Numbered from the stretch's first letter, positions 1 through 11,149 are shown. The stretch: DNA of 64,000 nucleotides from Euborellia annulipes (GCA_023213315.1 JAKCPI010011563.1:1-64000), one strand, 5' to 3'. The notes: a model not told the origin generated them from the letters alone. Numbers and translations are program-made.

Positions 1-538
1 ACTTTGAATGAAAAAAAATTATTTTTTTTACAACTCAAAAAAAAAAAAAGAAGGGGAAATAATTTTCTCGCTTGAAGGAAGACAGTAAAAAAAAGAGAAT
101 AATCAGAAAAAAATTCCTTTCTAAATAAATAAAGGAATTTCAATTAGACTGTTAAAAAAATTACGATATTTTATATAAAATTAAATTAAATATAAAAAAA
201 TGTAATTTACGAATTATTTAATAAAGTAATAAAAGTCAGAGAAATATGTATATATTTTATTTAATTAATGTTTTGTTTTAAATTATTATATAAAATGATG
301 GAGATTTTAAGAGTATTGATTTGACAATCTCGTCTGTTTTTGTGTGTTAATTGACACGAATGCCGATTAAAAAAAAAAAAAAAAAAAAAAAAAATAGAAA
401 TTGTTTTCAACAATGTTGATGGATTCGATTCTCGTTGGTATATGGCTAAAGAAGACTCCCAGAATAATGTTAAATAAAATGTACCGTATATTAAAACAAA
501 CAAAAAATATTTTTATATTCGTTTTTCCAAAAAATTAT
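1..538. other. A/T-rich sequence, no gene seen
   Basis: Low-complexity A/T-rich DNA with many short A and T runs, including a long A run near 369-394. A reading frame here encodes a phenylalanine stretch only because it reads the poly-A run on the other strand. Nothing suggests a gene or a regulatory site. Confidence 0.6.
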
Positions 539-542
539 TTAA

Positions 543-938
543 GGTGCGCGTCTCGAAAAACCGTTAGGACACGATAGACGACCGAGTTACTCTAGGCGGC
601 AAGAGATGGCGTTAGTTTTTCCCATAGGAATACAAAGGGATTTATTCCATTTCATTTGAAAGTTTCCACCTAATTAATTAAGGGTAAAAAATTAATTATT
701 TTTTAACACAATGATTACTAATTTAGTTATCTATAAGTTATAGAGCGAATTTTTTAAAAATATCTTTTATTTAATGCGATTAATCTAAAAAAAAAAAATA
801 TTTTTTCGAAAATCAAAAAAGCGCTTCTATAAGTTGTAGATATTTTAAATAGCTTTAATTTAAAATAAATTTGAGGTCGATAGTTTCAAATTTATGGCCC
901 CTGGAAACTACCAAAATTAGCATCCCGAGACGCTCACC
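543..938. mobile_element. Family C MITE, TTAA-flanked
   Basis: A 396-bp non-coding element flanked by TTAA at 539-542 and 939-942. The ends are inverted repeats: GGTGCGCGTCTCG on the left and CGAGACGCTCACC on the right. A second copy lies at 55091-55497 in opposite orientation and a fragment at 24423-24528. The conserved interior includes GCGGCAAGAGATGGCG near 597. Precise TTAA flanks are typical of piggyBac and Kolobok class elements, so a non-autonomous relative of one of these is likely. No transposase is present and the superfamily cannot be settled from termini alone. Confidence 0.75.
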
Positions 939-942
939 TTAA

Positions 943-1504
943 TATGAAATTTTAGTCCTCAAGAAACTTGAAACGTTATTGGATTTGTAGAATGAAAAGT
1001 TTAATTAACTTGCACTTCCACCTTAAACAATTAATCTTCCACCATAAACAAAGAGAAATTTAAGAACCATTCATTATATGACCAAGGTATGTTTCGGGAG
1101 GGGGAGAGATATCTCTGATTATAATCTAATCGCTAGTTGTGTGTTCAATTAATCATCACTTTGTATTTAGCAGACCACCCTGGATGACCTAATTGACATC
1201 ATAATAGCAAGTAAGCCACCCTCTGAGATTTCCTTGTTAACATTGATTTACTCTAAGCCTTAAATCAACGCGGAAATGGCTTTTTAATATCCCTTCTACG
1301 TAATTGTTAAATAACGTGTGAAAGAATCACCCGCCCTTATGTCTATTTATAGGATAATGGATTTTATGTCTGCACTTAATGTAAAAATTTTAATCTATAA
1401 GAAAAAAGCGGCTCTAAAAAAAATATTTGTTCTGAGTGTTGAGAAAGATCATACATATACTTCCCGTTCCCACTATAGTTTTTCAAAAAATTTCAGGGAG
1501 GTAG
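943..1504. other. Unassigned A/T-rich spacer
   Basis: Mixed A/T-rich sequence without a recognisable repeat from elsewhere in the window. A 92-codon frame running from 1318 to 1596 crosses into the G/C-rich patch that follows and has no recognisable domain. Confidence 0.5.
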
Positions 1505-1870
1505 GGTTGTGCACAGTGGCAGGGCCCCCTAGCCAACCAAGTTGCCCCCTGGGCGGCCACCCTGAAGGGGGAGCGGGAGAAAAAGGAAAAATTTAAATTA
1601 TTTTTGCTCCCCCGAGGGCACCACAAGAAAATTTCTTTGGGGGGGGGGCGATTATTTGGCTCTATCTAAAATAAATTAATTTTCTTTCCAGAAAAGAGGA
1701 TTTTTTTTTCGAAAAAAAAAAAAAAAAAAATTCCTGAAAAATTTTTGAGATTTAGGAAAATTTTAAGGAGTGGTTTTTAAATTAATTTTTTTTGTGTTTG
1801 TTTTGTTTGGGAAGGAGGGGCCATAATGGCAAGAGTGGCTTAGGCGGGCCCGGTTGGTTTGGTTGTGCAT
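1505..1870. other. G/C-rich patches with poly-G and poly-A, possible degraded element
   Basis: Two G/C-rich blocks (about 1505-1620 and 1812-1870) stand out from the A/T-rich surroundings, separated by a G run (1641-1649) and an A run near 1715. Blocks such as GGCAGGGCCCCCTAGCC look like the ends of a degraded transposon of the kind with C/G homopolymer tracts seen at 11150 and 21427. I cannot pair the ends convincingly. Confidence 0.25.
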
Positions 1871-1878
1871 GCGACACT

Positions 1879-1979
1879 TTGATACTTTTAAAAGTATCAA
1901 TATTTTTCTCAACATCACTACGTTCGTTTCGATATTTTGAAAGTATCGATACTTTAATTGAGATATCTGAAAGTATCGC
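1879..1979. repeat. Cluster of AGTATC palindromes
   Basis: TGATACTTTTAAAAGTATCA (1879-1898) is a perfect 20-bp palindrome. AAAGTATCGATACTTT (about 1941-1956) is a perfect 16-bp palindrome sharing the half-site AAAGTATC, and a further single half-site follows at about 1970. Repeated inverted half-sites in 100 bp could be protein-binding sites or the remnant of a small palindromic repeat. No other copy was noticed in the window. Confidence 0.5.
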
Positions 1980-3045
1980 CAAATTAATCACAATTCAAAA
2001 ACCCACAAAACAAAAATTATTTTGTCCTTAACTAGTGGTATTTATTTTATTTATCAGTTCCATAAAAATTTGGGCTTTAGTTTCTGGTATTCAAGTCAAT
2101 TTCATATCCAAATTGAATTCAATTGAAAAAATAAATAAAGCCTTTTAGTAAAAATAAATAAGTAATATTTATTTTTCATTAAAATAAATTAATATGAAGC
2201 TAAAAGAAGATAACCAACGCTGACATTTAATTTTTTTTTTTTTTTTTCCTCTCAAAAAAAAAGAACTTTTTTTTACCAATAAAATCTAATTTCTGTTTAA
2301 TTTTTGGAGAGGGAGAGGGAGAGAAACACACAAAAAATAAATTAAATAGCTCTGGGGCGTTATGTAATTTGAAAATTAGAAAAGAGAATGAGAAAGAACT
2401 TTTTTTTTGACCTCTTTTTTACTCAAATAGTATAATAATTAAAAAATAATAATAACTAAAGAAGGACAAGTTTTTATTAATCTTTTAAATAATCTGATAT
2501 TATACATCTAATATAGGAAAAAGTGGCGAATTTTATTTATGCCCAGAGGGAGGAGGTGACCTCCTTGGGTTTAGATCACTTGGCTCGCATTTTTTTAAAA
2601 CAAAGGCCCTAGGGGTATAAGTACAGTGAATTTGTCCTTGGAAGATATTTCAACGATACTTAGATGATTTGTAGGTAGTACTAATAAAATAATAAGATCC
2701 TGAAAGTTTAAGATCGCTTACTCAATTGGTTTTTGAGAAAAATCAAAACATGTAAAAATCAGAATTTTTTTTTTTTTTTAAGGAACCGCTGAATCGATTG
2801 ATATGAATTTTAGATATTTTTTGGGGGATGGAGATGGTAGCTTATAGGAAAAAAAAATAAGAGCTATATCGGATAATAAGATCCTTGAAAAATAAACGAC
2901 AATTTTAATTTTTAACCGTGATACGATTTTGACACAATATGAAACTATTTTTATTTTTGAATTCCACATCCAATTTACAATGAAATTATGACTCTTTCAA
3001 ATCTTAAAGAACTGTACGCCATATTGAAAAAAATAAAAATCCGAT
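1980..3045. other. A/T-rich sequence, no gene seen
   Basis: Holds a T run near 2230, a short GAGAGG microsatellite near 2310 and other homopolymers. No repeat family from elsewhere in the window, splice-like signal or coding-like stretch was recognised. Confidence 0.5.
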
Positions 3046-3165
3046 TTGTTATACAAAAACACACAGACAGACGACTTTTTTGGATTCAGGGGACCTCAAA
3101 ACGTGTATATCCATCAAAATATCGACATCGAAATTTTGACATGAATCCCTCTCTATATAGTATAT
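3046..3165 (+). mobile_element. Family A fragment (3' part)
   Basis: Matches the 3' third of family A: the ACACACAGACAGACGAC core, then the conserved GGGGACCTCAAAACG block, then the segment ending in GACATGAATCC. The final hairpin is degraded and the 5' two thirds are missing. Confidence 0.75.
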
Positions 3166-3179
3166 AAATATTAAAGGCA

Positions 3180-3605
3180 CTCCCTAGACATGACATTAAT
3201 TTTTAACACTATTTACTAAATGTTAACGCTTTAGCTTTAAATTTTTGTTTAGAGAATAGCTATTTGAGGCAAGGAGGTGTTAAAATGAATTGGACCGTTT
3301 ATTTTGAAAGTTTAGACCACTAAGTCCATTTTTTTAAAATGAGATATCATATAATTTATGCTTAAATTAATGTAAATTTTATATGTATAACTAGCTAGTG
3401 GTTAATTTCTTAAAAAATTCCCATGTTTTGTACAATTGAAAATTGGTCGGTAAATAGATTTGTTTATAAACAGATATGTTAACCTTTCATTTTCTCGAAA
3501 AAAATAGAAAATGGACTTACACCAATTTCAAAATAAACGGTCCAATTAATGTTGTTTACAGATGTTAAAAGTTAACATTTTTGCTTAGAGAATAGACCTG
3601 ATATA
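3180..3605. repeat. Family H inverted repeat
   Basis: TTGGACCGTTTATTTTGAAA near 3290 is repeated in inverted orientation near 3527-3546 (TTTCAAAATAAACGGTCCAA). The flanks carry TTAGAGAATAG at about 3250 and again at about 3585. A related copy lies at 41061-41345, where it is split by a SINE. The two copies share the block around ACTAAATGTTAACGC. It is non-coding and looks like a short fold-back element. Confidence 0.5.
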
Positions 3606-4162
3606 GATGATAGTCTTAGCTCGGTTGCCCACCAAATACCCCATTTTCTAATGATTCATAAAAATAAATAAATCAAAGTTAAAGATATGTTTAGGAAATA
3701 GTCATTTATTTTTTTCCCCTATTCTATTATTTTTGAATAATTTTTTTTCTCACCTTTCGTGACGACAACATAATCAATTTTCCACCCCTAATACTAATAA
3801 TAATAATATCGTTGTTTAAATTTCCTCGTTTCCTCTCTCACCCTCCTTTTGTTTTTTATCGACTCTTTTGTGCGAGGTCAATTTGATCATCTGTTTAACG
3901 TAATAACGGATTTCCTTATGAATGGAATATCTTTCCGATATATCTTATCTAAATTGAAAATGTAGGTATACTTATTTTATTTTTTGTATCTTTTTTTATT
4001 TCCGTTCAGATAAAATTTAATTAAATAAAAAACCAAGCGTTATTTGAAAATAATTATTTTGAAAGTGAAATTAAAATAAAGTCTGAAGGTTAAATCAGTT
4101 AATAAATAAATAAATAGATGAATGAAAAATGATCATTAAAAAATTATTTAGGATTTTCTTCG

Positions 4163-4193
<31 letters not shown>

Positions 4194-4415
4194 AAAAATT
4201 AATAGAATTTTAAGGAACTAAAAGTTTATTTTAAGACAAAGAAGTTTTAAAAAAATAATTTGGATTTAGAATTTATTTTTTATTATGGCGTCTTGTATTA
4301 AAAATTAAAAAGGTGACATTAAGCCAATATTCAAATTTAGAATTAAGACTTCGAAAGTTTAATTGATGTTTCAGTTGGAAAAAATGTGTTTTTAGAAAAT
4401 AAAAAAAATAAAAAT
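3606..4415. other. A/T-rich sequence, no gene seen
   Basis: Contains AATA-type microsatellite near 4100 and a T run of about 24 near 4166-4189. No gene, conserved repeat or signal was recognised. Confidence 0.5.
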
Positions 4416-4428
4416 AGATAATTATTTT

Positions 4429-4699
4429 GCCCCCCGAGTTTGGCGTAGTAGGTAGCGTGCCTACCTCCTAAACCAAACGTCGCGGGTTCGGACCCAGGCA
4501 GTCCGATGATTTTATTTAAGCCATTTGGATACCAGATGGCTTAAATAGAAATGCCTGAACCCACAATAGATATATTAATTACAACGGTTATCGTCTAAAG
4601 TCTTGAATGGCCTGAGTTGCCGAAAATACTGTGTGAATGTGTGTGTGAGTGTGAGTGTGAATGAGAAAAAAGTGTGAATGTTTTTTATAATAAAAAAAA
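4429..4699 (+). mobile_element. Family E tRNA-derived SINE, full length with TSD
   Basis: The head resembles a tRNA gene with RNA polymerase III boxes: an A-box-like GGCGTAGTAGGTAGCGTGC and a B-box-like GGGTTCGGACCC. Next comes a hairpin (about 4513-4548) whose arms are TTTAAGCCAT and ATGGCTTAAAT. Then follows the conserved segment GGCCTGAGTTGCCGAAAA and a TGTG-rich tail ending in poly-A. The element is flanked by a 13-bp target duplication AGATAATTATTTT (4416-4428 and 4700-4712), the signature of LINE-assisted retroposition. Other copies: 10117-10364, 40788-41060, 45184-45612 and fragments. Confidence 0.9.
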
Positions 4700-4712
4700 A
4701 GATAATTATTTT

Positions 4713-5306
4713 ATTTTTTAAATAATATTCATATTAAATTATATTCGAATTTGAAGAAAAGGCGTAAGGAACTGCGTTCCTGGCGGGGGTGCTTTTTTAA
4801 ATTAAAGTTTTTTTTTTTTACTAAATCCACTGCTCACGTTCCATTTTCTCTACACTTATACAGTTTTAAACATTAAACAGACAACAAATTTTTTTTATCC
4901 TTTTAATAATATTATCCTAAAAATTTTGTTTTATTTCTTTTATAAACAATAACACATTTGGACGTAAATTGGCCAAGAAACGAGAGAGAAAGGGGGAGAT
5001 GGAGTGATCCATTTATAAACTAATAAAAACCTTCCCACCCTCTTATCGAGTTTAACGTCCATCAAAATCTGATCATCGAATTTCATGATTTTTTCCCTCA
5101 TCATTCATTCATTAGATCAACTTTTTTTCACCCCCCCCCAAAAAAAAAAAAGTTTGAAATTAAGTGGATTTTTGGAAAACCCCACCACTATTTCTTCGTT
5201 ATATTTGACATTAATTATAACAAGGTAATTAATTATAACAAGATAAAAGATTAAGAATATTATTTGATATCAAGTTTTTGAAAAAATTATATAATTAATT
5301 AAAATA
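4713..5306. other. A/T-rich sequence, no gene seen
   Basis: A/T-rich with short poly-C and poly-A tracts near 5130-5150 and a direct repeat of AATTATAACAAG at about 5212 and 5229. Nothing gene-like is visible. Confidence 0.45.
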
Positions 5307-5525
5307 GTAGTAAATTTGCGAGATGTGAATGTTTTTATGATTGAGTAAAATTGTGCCCTCTGGGCTCGAACCAGAACCTCCAAGCTTTCGCGGCGGAGGG
5401 ACTACCTTTATCCTAGATCGTAGGCCCAATGAGCTTAGGCGAGAACGTGCAAGTCCTGGTTAGAGACCAGGGAGCGCAATTTTTCCCAATCATAAACACA
5501 AACTCATCTCGTAAATTTGCTATCT
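5307..5525. mobile_element. Family F fold-back with tRNA-like arms
   Basis: Left arm (about 5307-5380) and right arm (about 5447-5525) are inverted copies. Read outward, each arm carries a B-box-like CCTGGTTCGA (left) or CCTGGTTAGAGACCAGG (right) next to a stretch ending GCGCAATTTT. The centre holds the CTTTCGCGGCGG block and ACTACCTTTATCC, which in reverse complement resembles a tRNA D arm. Copies at 31290-31505 and 57190-57370 have the same layout. It looks like two tRNA-derived SINE halves head to head, mobilised as one fold-back. Confidence 0.6.
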
Positions 5526-6101
5526 TAAACGATATATTTTCTGACTAATTCGCAGTCCTCGGTATTTGAGCGCTGATTGAAAAATTCAAACAAAACTCTA
5601 CCAAGTTAATAATTAAAGTTATTTAAAATTTAATTTAGAATAAATTCATTTTAGATAAATTTTCCTAGAGAATGTAAACAACTAGATAAAAAATTGCTAA
5701 CATAAAGATCTCTTCAGCAAAGCTGTCAGAGGTAAGTGCTTTGAAATATTTATTTATACAGTATTTATTGTAGCGAAAGTAATAAAAGAGATTAAATATT
5801 TTTAGCCACTAGGCCTATTTTTTAAGTGGACCTCCTCAAAATTCTTTTACTCAAAGTATCTTTATTAGAAATATTTGAGAGTATTGAATGCTTTTTTCAA
5901 GTACTTTAAGCTCTGCCCTTCTGGATTTTATTTATTTAGAAATAACAAAATATATATTGTTTTTTTCTGCCGTAACGAGGGCGTGGCAAAACAGGCGCAA
6001 CTGTGCTGGGGGCGCAAAACAAAGGAGACCGACCAAGTAGGAAGAGTGGTTTTTATTTACCACCATTTTAATCAGTGAGGCGCTACGGATATATTGCATT
6101 T
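5526..6101. other. A/T-rich spacer with an isolated splice-donor-like site
   Basis: Mostly featureless. At about 5725-5735 the sequence CAGAGGTAAGTG matches a strong plus-strand 5' splice site, but the upstream 200 bp show no convincing open exon. A 67-codon frame at 5875-6078 has no recognisable domain; its 3' half is G/C-richer and may be the end of a degraded element. Confidence 0.3.
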
Positions 6102-6109
6102 AGATACAT

Positions 6110-6506
6110 CATAGGAGTAGCCAGGGGGGTGGGTTTGGAGGTTCAAACCCCCCATGAGACCCAAGCCCTAGATATTTAAGTTCTATAATACAATTCAACA
6201 AGACATGTGAGTGTTTTTTATTGGTGAGGACAAACATCCCATGGCCCCCGAGACGAACCCAGGATCTCCACCTTTCCGGGGCATAGGCGTGCTATCCGTT
6301 GCACCAGGCCACCGGACCCTCGACCTATCTATAATACAAATTATATTTCATATAGGGTAAGAGAAAGTAAAAAATAATAATTTACTCTAGCAAAAAAAAA
6401 AAAAAAAAAAAAATGATTTATAAATACCCTAAAATAATCTTAAATTTTTCAAATTTTTTAAAAAATTTTCTTGAACCCCCATCAAAAATTTCTCGTTACG
6501 CCTAAG
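6110..6506. mobile_element. MITE with 8-bp target duplication
   Basis: AGATACAT occurs at 6102-6109 and again at 6507-6514, directly outside imperfect inverted ends: CATAGGAGTAGCCAG on the left, and a right end whose reverse complement reads CTTAGGCGTAACGAG. An 8-bp duplication is usual for hAT elements, but these termini are not diagnostic. A tRNA-like SINE (6228-6335) lies inside. Confidence 0.55.
6228..6335 (-). mobile_element. tRNA-derived SINE head nested in MITE
   Basis: On the minus strand the sequence has an A-box-like CTGGTGCAACGGATAGCACG and a B-box-like CCTGGGTTCGTC about 40 bp apart, as in a tRNA. The cloverleaf is not complete, so I call it SINE-derived rather than a functional tRNA gene. 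A similar head lies at 37268-37375. Confidence 0.55.
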
Positions 6507-6514
6507 AGATACAT

Positions 6515-7733
6515 TAAAACTTAATTTTTTTTGTGGCAACGTGGGGCGCAGGCTGGGAATGGATTATTCAGAGGGACAATTTAGAATTAGGAATATCACT
6601 TTATATATTTTACAAAAATTATATGTATTACATAGGACGCACAATAACTTTAGAAAGGTGGGGCTTGGCAAGAAAAAGGTTAGGAATCACTGGATTAAGC
6701 GGAGCGCAAAGTAGACACTTGCCACAGGCGCTTCATTCCCTCGTTACGACAGTGATGCAGAGATAATTGATTTAGAATTTATAAAAAAAAATCCAAGTGA
6801 ATTATGATTTTTTTGTATTTCCGTTGAAATTTTGTATTATTTTCATTATGTTAGGTAAATGAAAGTAATTTTTATATTTATTTTATTATACACATCATAT
6901 TATAATAGAAAATGTGATTGTAAAATAAAATTATTAATAAATAATAACTCTTCTGAATTTTTTTTTTATATCTCATCAAATATCAAAGTATTACATAAAA
7001 GTTTTTTTATTATTATACCCAACATAAATTTTAATATGAATATGCGAACATACACTTCACTTATATGATGAGAATTATATATAGTCTCTTGAAAATTCGC
7101 AATTCAATTTTTCATTAAAAATTATGTTGATCATAATAAGTCTGATAAAAAATGATTAAAAAAAAAGAAAGCAGCAGCTGTTTTAAATAAATTATTAAAG
7201 AGAGAGAGAAATTAATTTTAAAAGAGCAATGATTAAAATATTAAAACTCGCCATGACCAATAAAAAATGGAAAAAATCTTATGAATTCCCTTTATGAGGT
7301 CAATTTTGGTGGCGCTGTGGAAAATATTAATCAATGTACTCTGAATGACGTGATGATATTTAATATATATATAATGAGTAATTTCTCAACCAAATATGTT
7401 TGATATTAAAAAAAAAAAAAAAAAAACTAAATTAAATTGCACATGTTTTAAATAGCAGGTGCAATGCCTAAGTTTTAATTACACTGTCATTTTCTTGGGA
7501 TTTGTTTTATGAAGACTTTAATTATTCCTATCGAAGAAAAGTTAAGTTTAATCTATATGCTGGTATATAATAGTGGAGTGTCCGTCTGTCTGTCCGTCTG
7601 TCACGTTCTGTATGAGCAAAAAAGTGTGTGTTAAAAAAAAATAAAAATGGAAGAACAAAAAAAAATATTTAATTTAAACTAATAACCGTTGGCTCTAGTT
7701 GAATCATTAAAACTAAAAATAAAATTAAAAAAA
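6515..7733. other. A/T-rich spacer, possible hAT-type end at about 6680
   Basis: The block at 6660-6695, ending in GGTTAGGAATCACTG, resembles the inner side of a hAT terminal repeat (reverse complement CAGTGATTCCTAACC). A matching left end was not found. A 77-codon frame at 6533-6766 covers it and is probably not a gene. Near 7570-7605 there is a GTCTGTCC microsatellite. The rest is A/T-rich and unassigned. Confidence 0.3.
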
Positions 7734-8296
7734 AATCATTGTGTGGTTTTATGAAACCACGATGCAAGTGAAACTTTTTTCGGATCGTAGGAGTTTAACT
7801 GAAAATTTTCAGAAAATTATTCAATTAAGGGTATTAAAATCGCGTTTTTAATCTTAACTAATAATTGAAAAATGGGAAATCAATAGATGCATGTTAAAAA
7901 CTGAGAACAATATTTATTTAGTAATTGAAGATTTGAATCATTTTAAATTATTTTAAAAATTATATTTTATCAATTTAAAAATTGAATTGCCCGCCGGAAG
8001 CCATCGATACTGTATAAATATAATTAATAAATAAATTTATAAAAGTCAAATGGCCTCTGCAGCCGAAATGACTTTCTTTAAAAAAAAAAAAAAAAAAAAA
8101 AAATTGAATTATTAAATCTCACAATTATTTTTTTATAATTCGTCATATATATTAAATTTCAACTTTCCTATTTTTGTCGTCACGGCTTGTGACGTCATGG
8201 CTTGTAGCGTCACGGCCTTTGACGGCTTGTAACGCGACATGCTGCTGATAGAAGAGAGAACAAATTTGAGGGGATAAAATAAAAGTTTCACTTTAA
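7734..8296 (-). mobile_element. Family B repeat, split by a SINE
   Basis: Matches family B copies at 12348-12790 (plus strand) and 14388-15516 (plus strand). One end is a small hairpin with arms GTGGTTT and AAACCAC. The other end carries AAGTTTCACTTT and a block of GTGACG/GTCACG repeats (about 8178-8240). It is non-coding. The interior is interrupted by a poly-A-tailed insert at 7989-8102. No superfamily can be assigned. Confidence 0.75.
7989..8102 (+). mobile_element. Short SINE with TSD inside family B
   Basis: A 114-bp insert ending in a long A run, flanked by ATTGAATT at 7981-7988 and 8103-8110; the duplication may extend into the adjoining A run. Comparison with the uninterrupted family B copy at 12348 gives the empty site. 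Its 3' part, GGCCTCTGCAGCCGAAA, resembles the tail block of family E. The 5' end carries no clear tRNA boxes, so it may be 5' truncated. Confidence 0.75.
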
Positions 8297-9769
8297 AAAA
8301 TAAAACTAAATTAGAATTTGTATTTTTTTTTTTATTAACTAATAATCTCTATACGAGAAAATAAAAAATTAAAAGTCGAGATGAAAGGATGAAGAGAATT
8401 GTTTAAAACTTTAACTCAACAAAGTTTTTTTTTCCCACCTTTTTTTTTCTCCAATCTCCTACCTATCAGAGATATTAAGATCTAGAATATTGGAAAACTT
8501 GGTCATACGATCATTTTTAGAACCTGATAAAATGGGATAAGAATCACCATATAAAATTGACAAAAATGAAAATCAATATAAAAAAAATTCAAAGTGTTTG
8601 CACCTTTGGATTTTTTTAGAAATCGAAAGAAAAATAAAAATAGAAATAAATGATTTAGGCCTACTGGACCTCTATTTAAGAAAAATATATTTTTCAAATA
8701 ATCAGTATAAGGCTCGTTCACATATTACGTCACGCCTTTTTTGACGATATTCTAGTCCCCCCCTTTTATATCCTAATATTTTAGAAATAGAATATTTAAT
8801 TAAATTTTAAGGTAAAACAAATAAATGACAGTCTACCCAAAATCAAGAATTGTTATAAAATCTTAAATATAAATAAAAATAAAATGGGTTTTTGGGATAA
8901 TGACACCACCAGATTTTTTCCATAAGTTTTTTTTTTTTTATTGAAAGTACCTCTATCTTTTTCCATTCATTTTAAATGAAATTAAATATATGAACGAATA
9001 AAAAGAAAAAAAAATTTTATCAAGACGGGCGAATATTATTGCCACCCTACACCAAGCCATGTATATAAATATCTTTTCAAAGATGGATGGATTCATATCT
9101 ATAAATATTTTTTTATTATTTTTATTATAGAATATAAAATTTGATTTTATTTAGATCGTAAGTTGGAATAAATATTTCTCTTTCATTAGGAAAAGGAAAA
9201 AATGCATTTCCTTTTTTTTTTTCTATAAAATGTTTTATATTTAGAAATATTAAATTGATTTATTCAAAAGAGCAGCAGCTCCTGTATATATATTTTTATA
9301 TATTCCAGCAACGTTTTGAACGTCCTTTTTTTCCCTTAAATATATGAGTTATTTGGGGTGTGCGCGATTTATTAAAATTTTACAAAGGCTGATGCTTTCA
9401 GTCTATTTGTTATATATTTTTTTTATTTATTTAAAATGTAGAAAAGTGCTTTTAAATTATTGTATATTCTAATATTTATTTGAGTGGGTCATAGGTCAAA
9501 TCCAGAACGCACTTATGTGAATAAAAAGGAGAATTATTATGAATTATACATTTTTGTAAAATTCCGGTATGTAATGGAGAGAAAAATAAATAATAATAAT
9601 TAGAAATATTTTTCAAGTAAAATTTTTTCTAGCCCCAGAAACGCCGGCAAAAAATAACCCAGTGTTTTTAAATCAATGAAGTTAGCAACCATACAATCAT
9701 CACCATGAAATTAGACACCATCATCAAAGCTTATAAAATGCTACTAGCTTCACGTAGGTGTGTCCCTTA
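8297..9769. other. A/T-rich sequence, no gene seen
   Basis: Long featureless stretch with T and A runs. A short GTCACGCC motif near 8730 echoes the family B interior but no alignment extends from it. A 72-codon frame at 8503-8721 on the minus strand is low complexity. Confidence 0.45.
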
Positions 9770-9890
9770 GTCCACTTGAATCGGATCAAGTGCACAGTAT
9801 TTAAAAACTACTCCAGAATAAATAGTCGAAACGTTGTACAGTATTTATATTTTTATAAATAAATAAATAATACAAAATGTGGTCTATAAT
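9770..9890 (+). mobile_element. Family J fragment (right arm)
   Basis: Contains CAAGTGCACAGTATTT, then AGTCGAAACGTTG, and ends ACAAAATGTGGTCTATAA. The same order of blocks forms the right arm of the complete family J fold-back at 53775-53985. The left arm is absent or degraded. Confidence 0.65.
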
Positions 9891-10116
9891 TAAAAACCCC
9901 CATGGTAGCTAATTATCTTTCAGAAATGAATTTTTTTTTAATTTGTCAAACAACAGATATTTAGATATGTAAAATTAATTAAATCATTAGTTCGTTAAAG
10001 GATGATAAATTTTTATGCATTTCTGTGCTGTTAATTTAACCATAAATTAAATCGAAATTCAACTAATGTAACAAAAATGTAGGTAGGTCCCTTTGATTTA
10101 ATTTAAAAAGTACTTT

Positions 10117-10364
10117 GCCCTCGGGCTTGGTGTATGAGTTAGCGTGATGTCCGTGTATACCAAGATTCGCGGGTTCGGATCCCAGGCATTCCGATGATTT
10201 TATTTAAACCATTTGGATGCCAAATGGCTTAAATAGGAATCCCTGAACCCCTAATATTTATTTAATAATGGTTATCGTATAAAGTCTTATATGGCCTGAG
10301 TTGCCGAAAAAACTGTGTGAATGTGAGTGTGAATGAGAGAAAAATATGAGTGTTAAAAAAAAAA
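10117..10364 (+). mobile_element. Family E tRNA-derived SINE with TSD
   Basis: Same layout as the copy at 4429: tRNA-like head, ATTTAAGCC hairpin, GGCCTGAGTTGCCGAAAA block and TG-rich tail with poly-A. Flanked by AAGTACTTT at about 10108-10116 and 10365-10373. The A box is eroded (TGGTGTATGAGTTAGCGTG), while the B box GGGTTCGGATCCC is intact. Confidence 0.88.
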
Positions 10365-10373
10365 AAGTACTTT

Positions 10374-11149
10374 TGGAATCATGTCTGTTTGTTGTGATAT
10401 GTTTCTCTGAGTATATGTGTGCATATGTATTATATAATAATAATAACCTCCTATTAAAGTTTGAATTAGAAAAATAACTTTTTTTTAAGGAGACAAAAAT
10501 GTAGCTCCTTTGAAACTACGATCCCTAACCAAAAGCCGGGAAATGTGATCTTACAAAATAAAGATTTTCCATTCACTGATATTAAAAAGAAGTTGAAAGG
10601 GTTTGAGAATAATTCGATTTTCTTTTAATATTAAGATGATACGACTTTTTCTTATTAATTCAATTTTTAATTAAAGTAATTTTCTTCTTAATGATCTGAA
10701 AAATTTGCGTTTTTAATCTCATCATGTTGATGAAGAGCCCTTCTCTCAACCACTCCTACCCAAGTCAATGGCTCTTTAAAAAAAAACTCATTGAAATACT
10801 ACTTACTTAGTACTTGACATAATTTGCTACTTTATATATTAATATTAAGAAGATTAAGTATTTAAACATTTTTTTTCTTTAATAGATTTGGAGTTATCTT
10901 GTCTAAATATTTAAACAGAGAAAACTCAATGGTATAATAAGAATTTTTTGTAGGACTATATTAAAAATTAATTAATAATTAATTTTTATATAGAATATTT
11001 GCTAGTAACCAAACGTGAAAAAATCGAATGAATCCAAAATTTATTCATTATGATATTGGCAACTCAAACGAAAAATTTTTTTTTATTCGTTTTGTAAACC
11101 GTTTATTAATTTCTAGAGATAAACAACTGTGCAAGACATGGTTTACTCA
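10374..11149. other. A/T-rich sequence, no gene seen
   Basis: Unassigned A/T-rich sequence. A frame at 11028-11282 runs into the G/C homopolymer element that follows and has no domain. Confidence 0.45.

Noticed and set aside
261..503. 80-codon minus-strand frame with a phenylalanine run
   Set aside because: It reads through a poly-A tract; composition follows the A/T-rich DNA and there is no domain.
4620..4680. CRISPR-like or regular short repeats in the TG-rich tail
   Set aside because: It is the microsatellite tail of a SINE; no spacers, and the genome is eukaryotic.
5725..5737. Plus-strand 5' splice site CAGAGGTAAGTG as evidence for a gene
   Set aside because: No upstream open exon and no partner acceptor; an isolated match is expected by chance.
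7981..8110. Possible small RNA gene between family B halves
   Set aside because: Target duplication and A run show it is a retroposed SINE.
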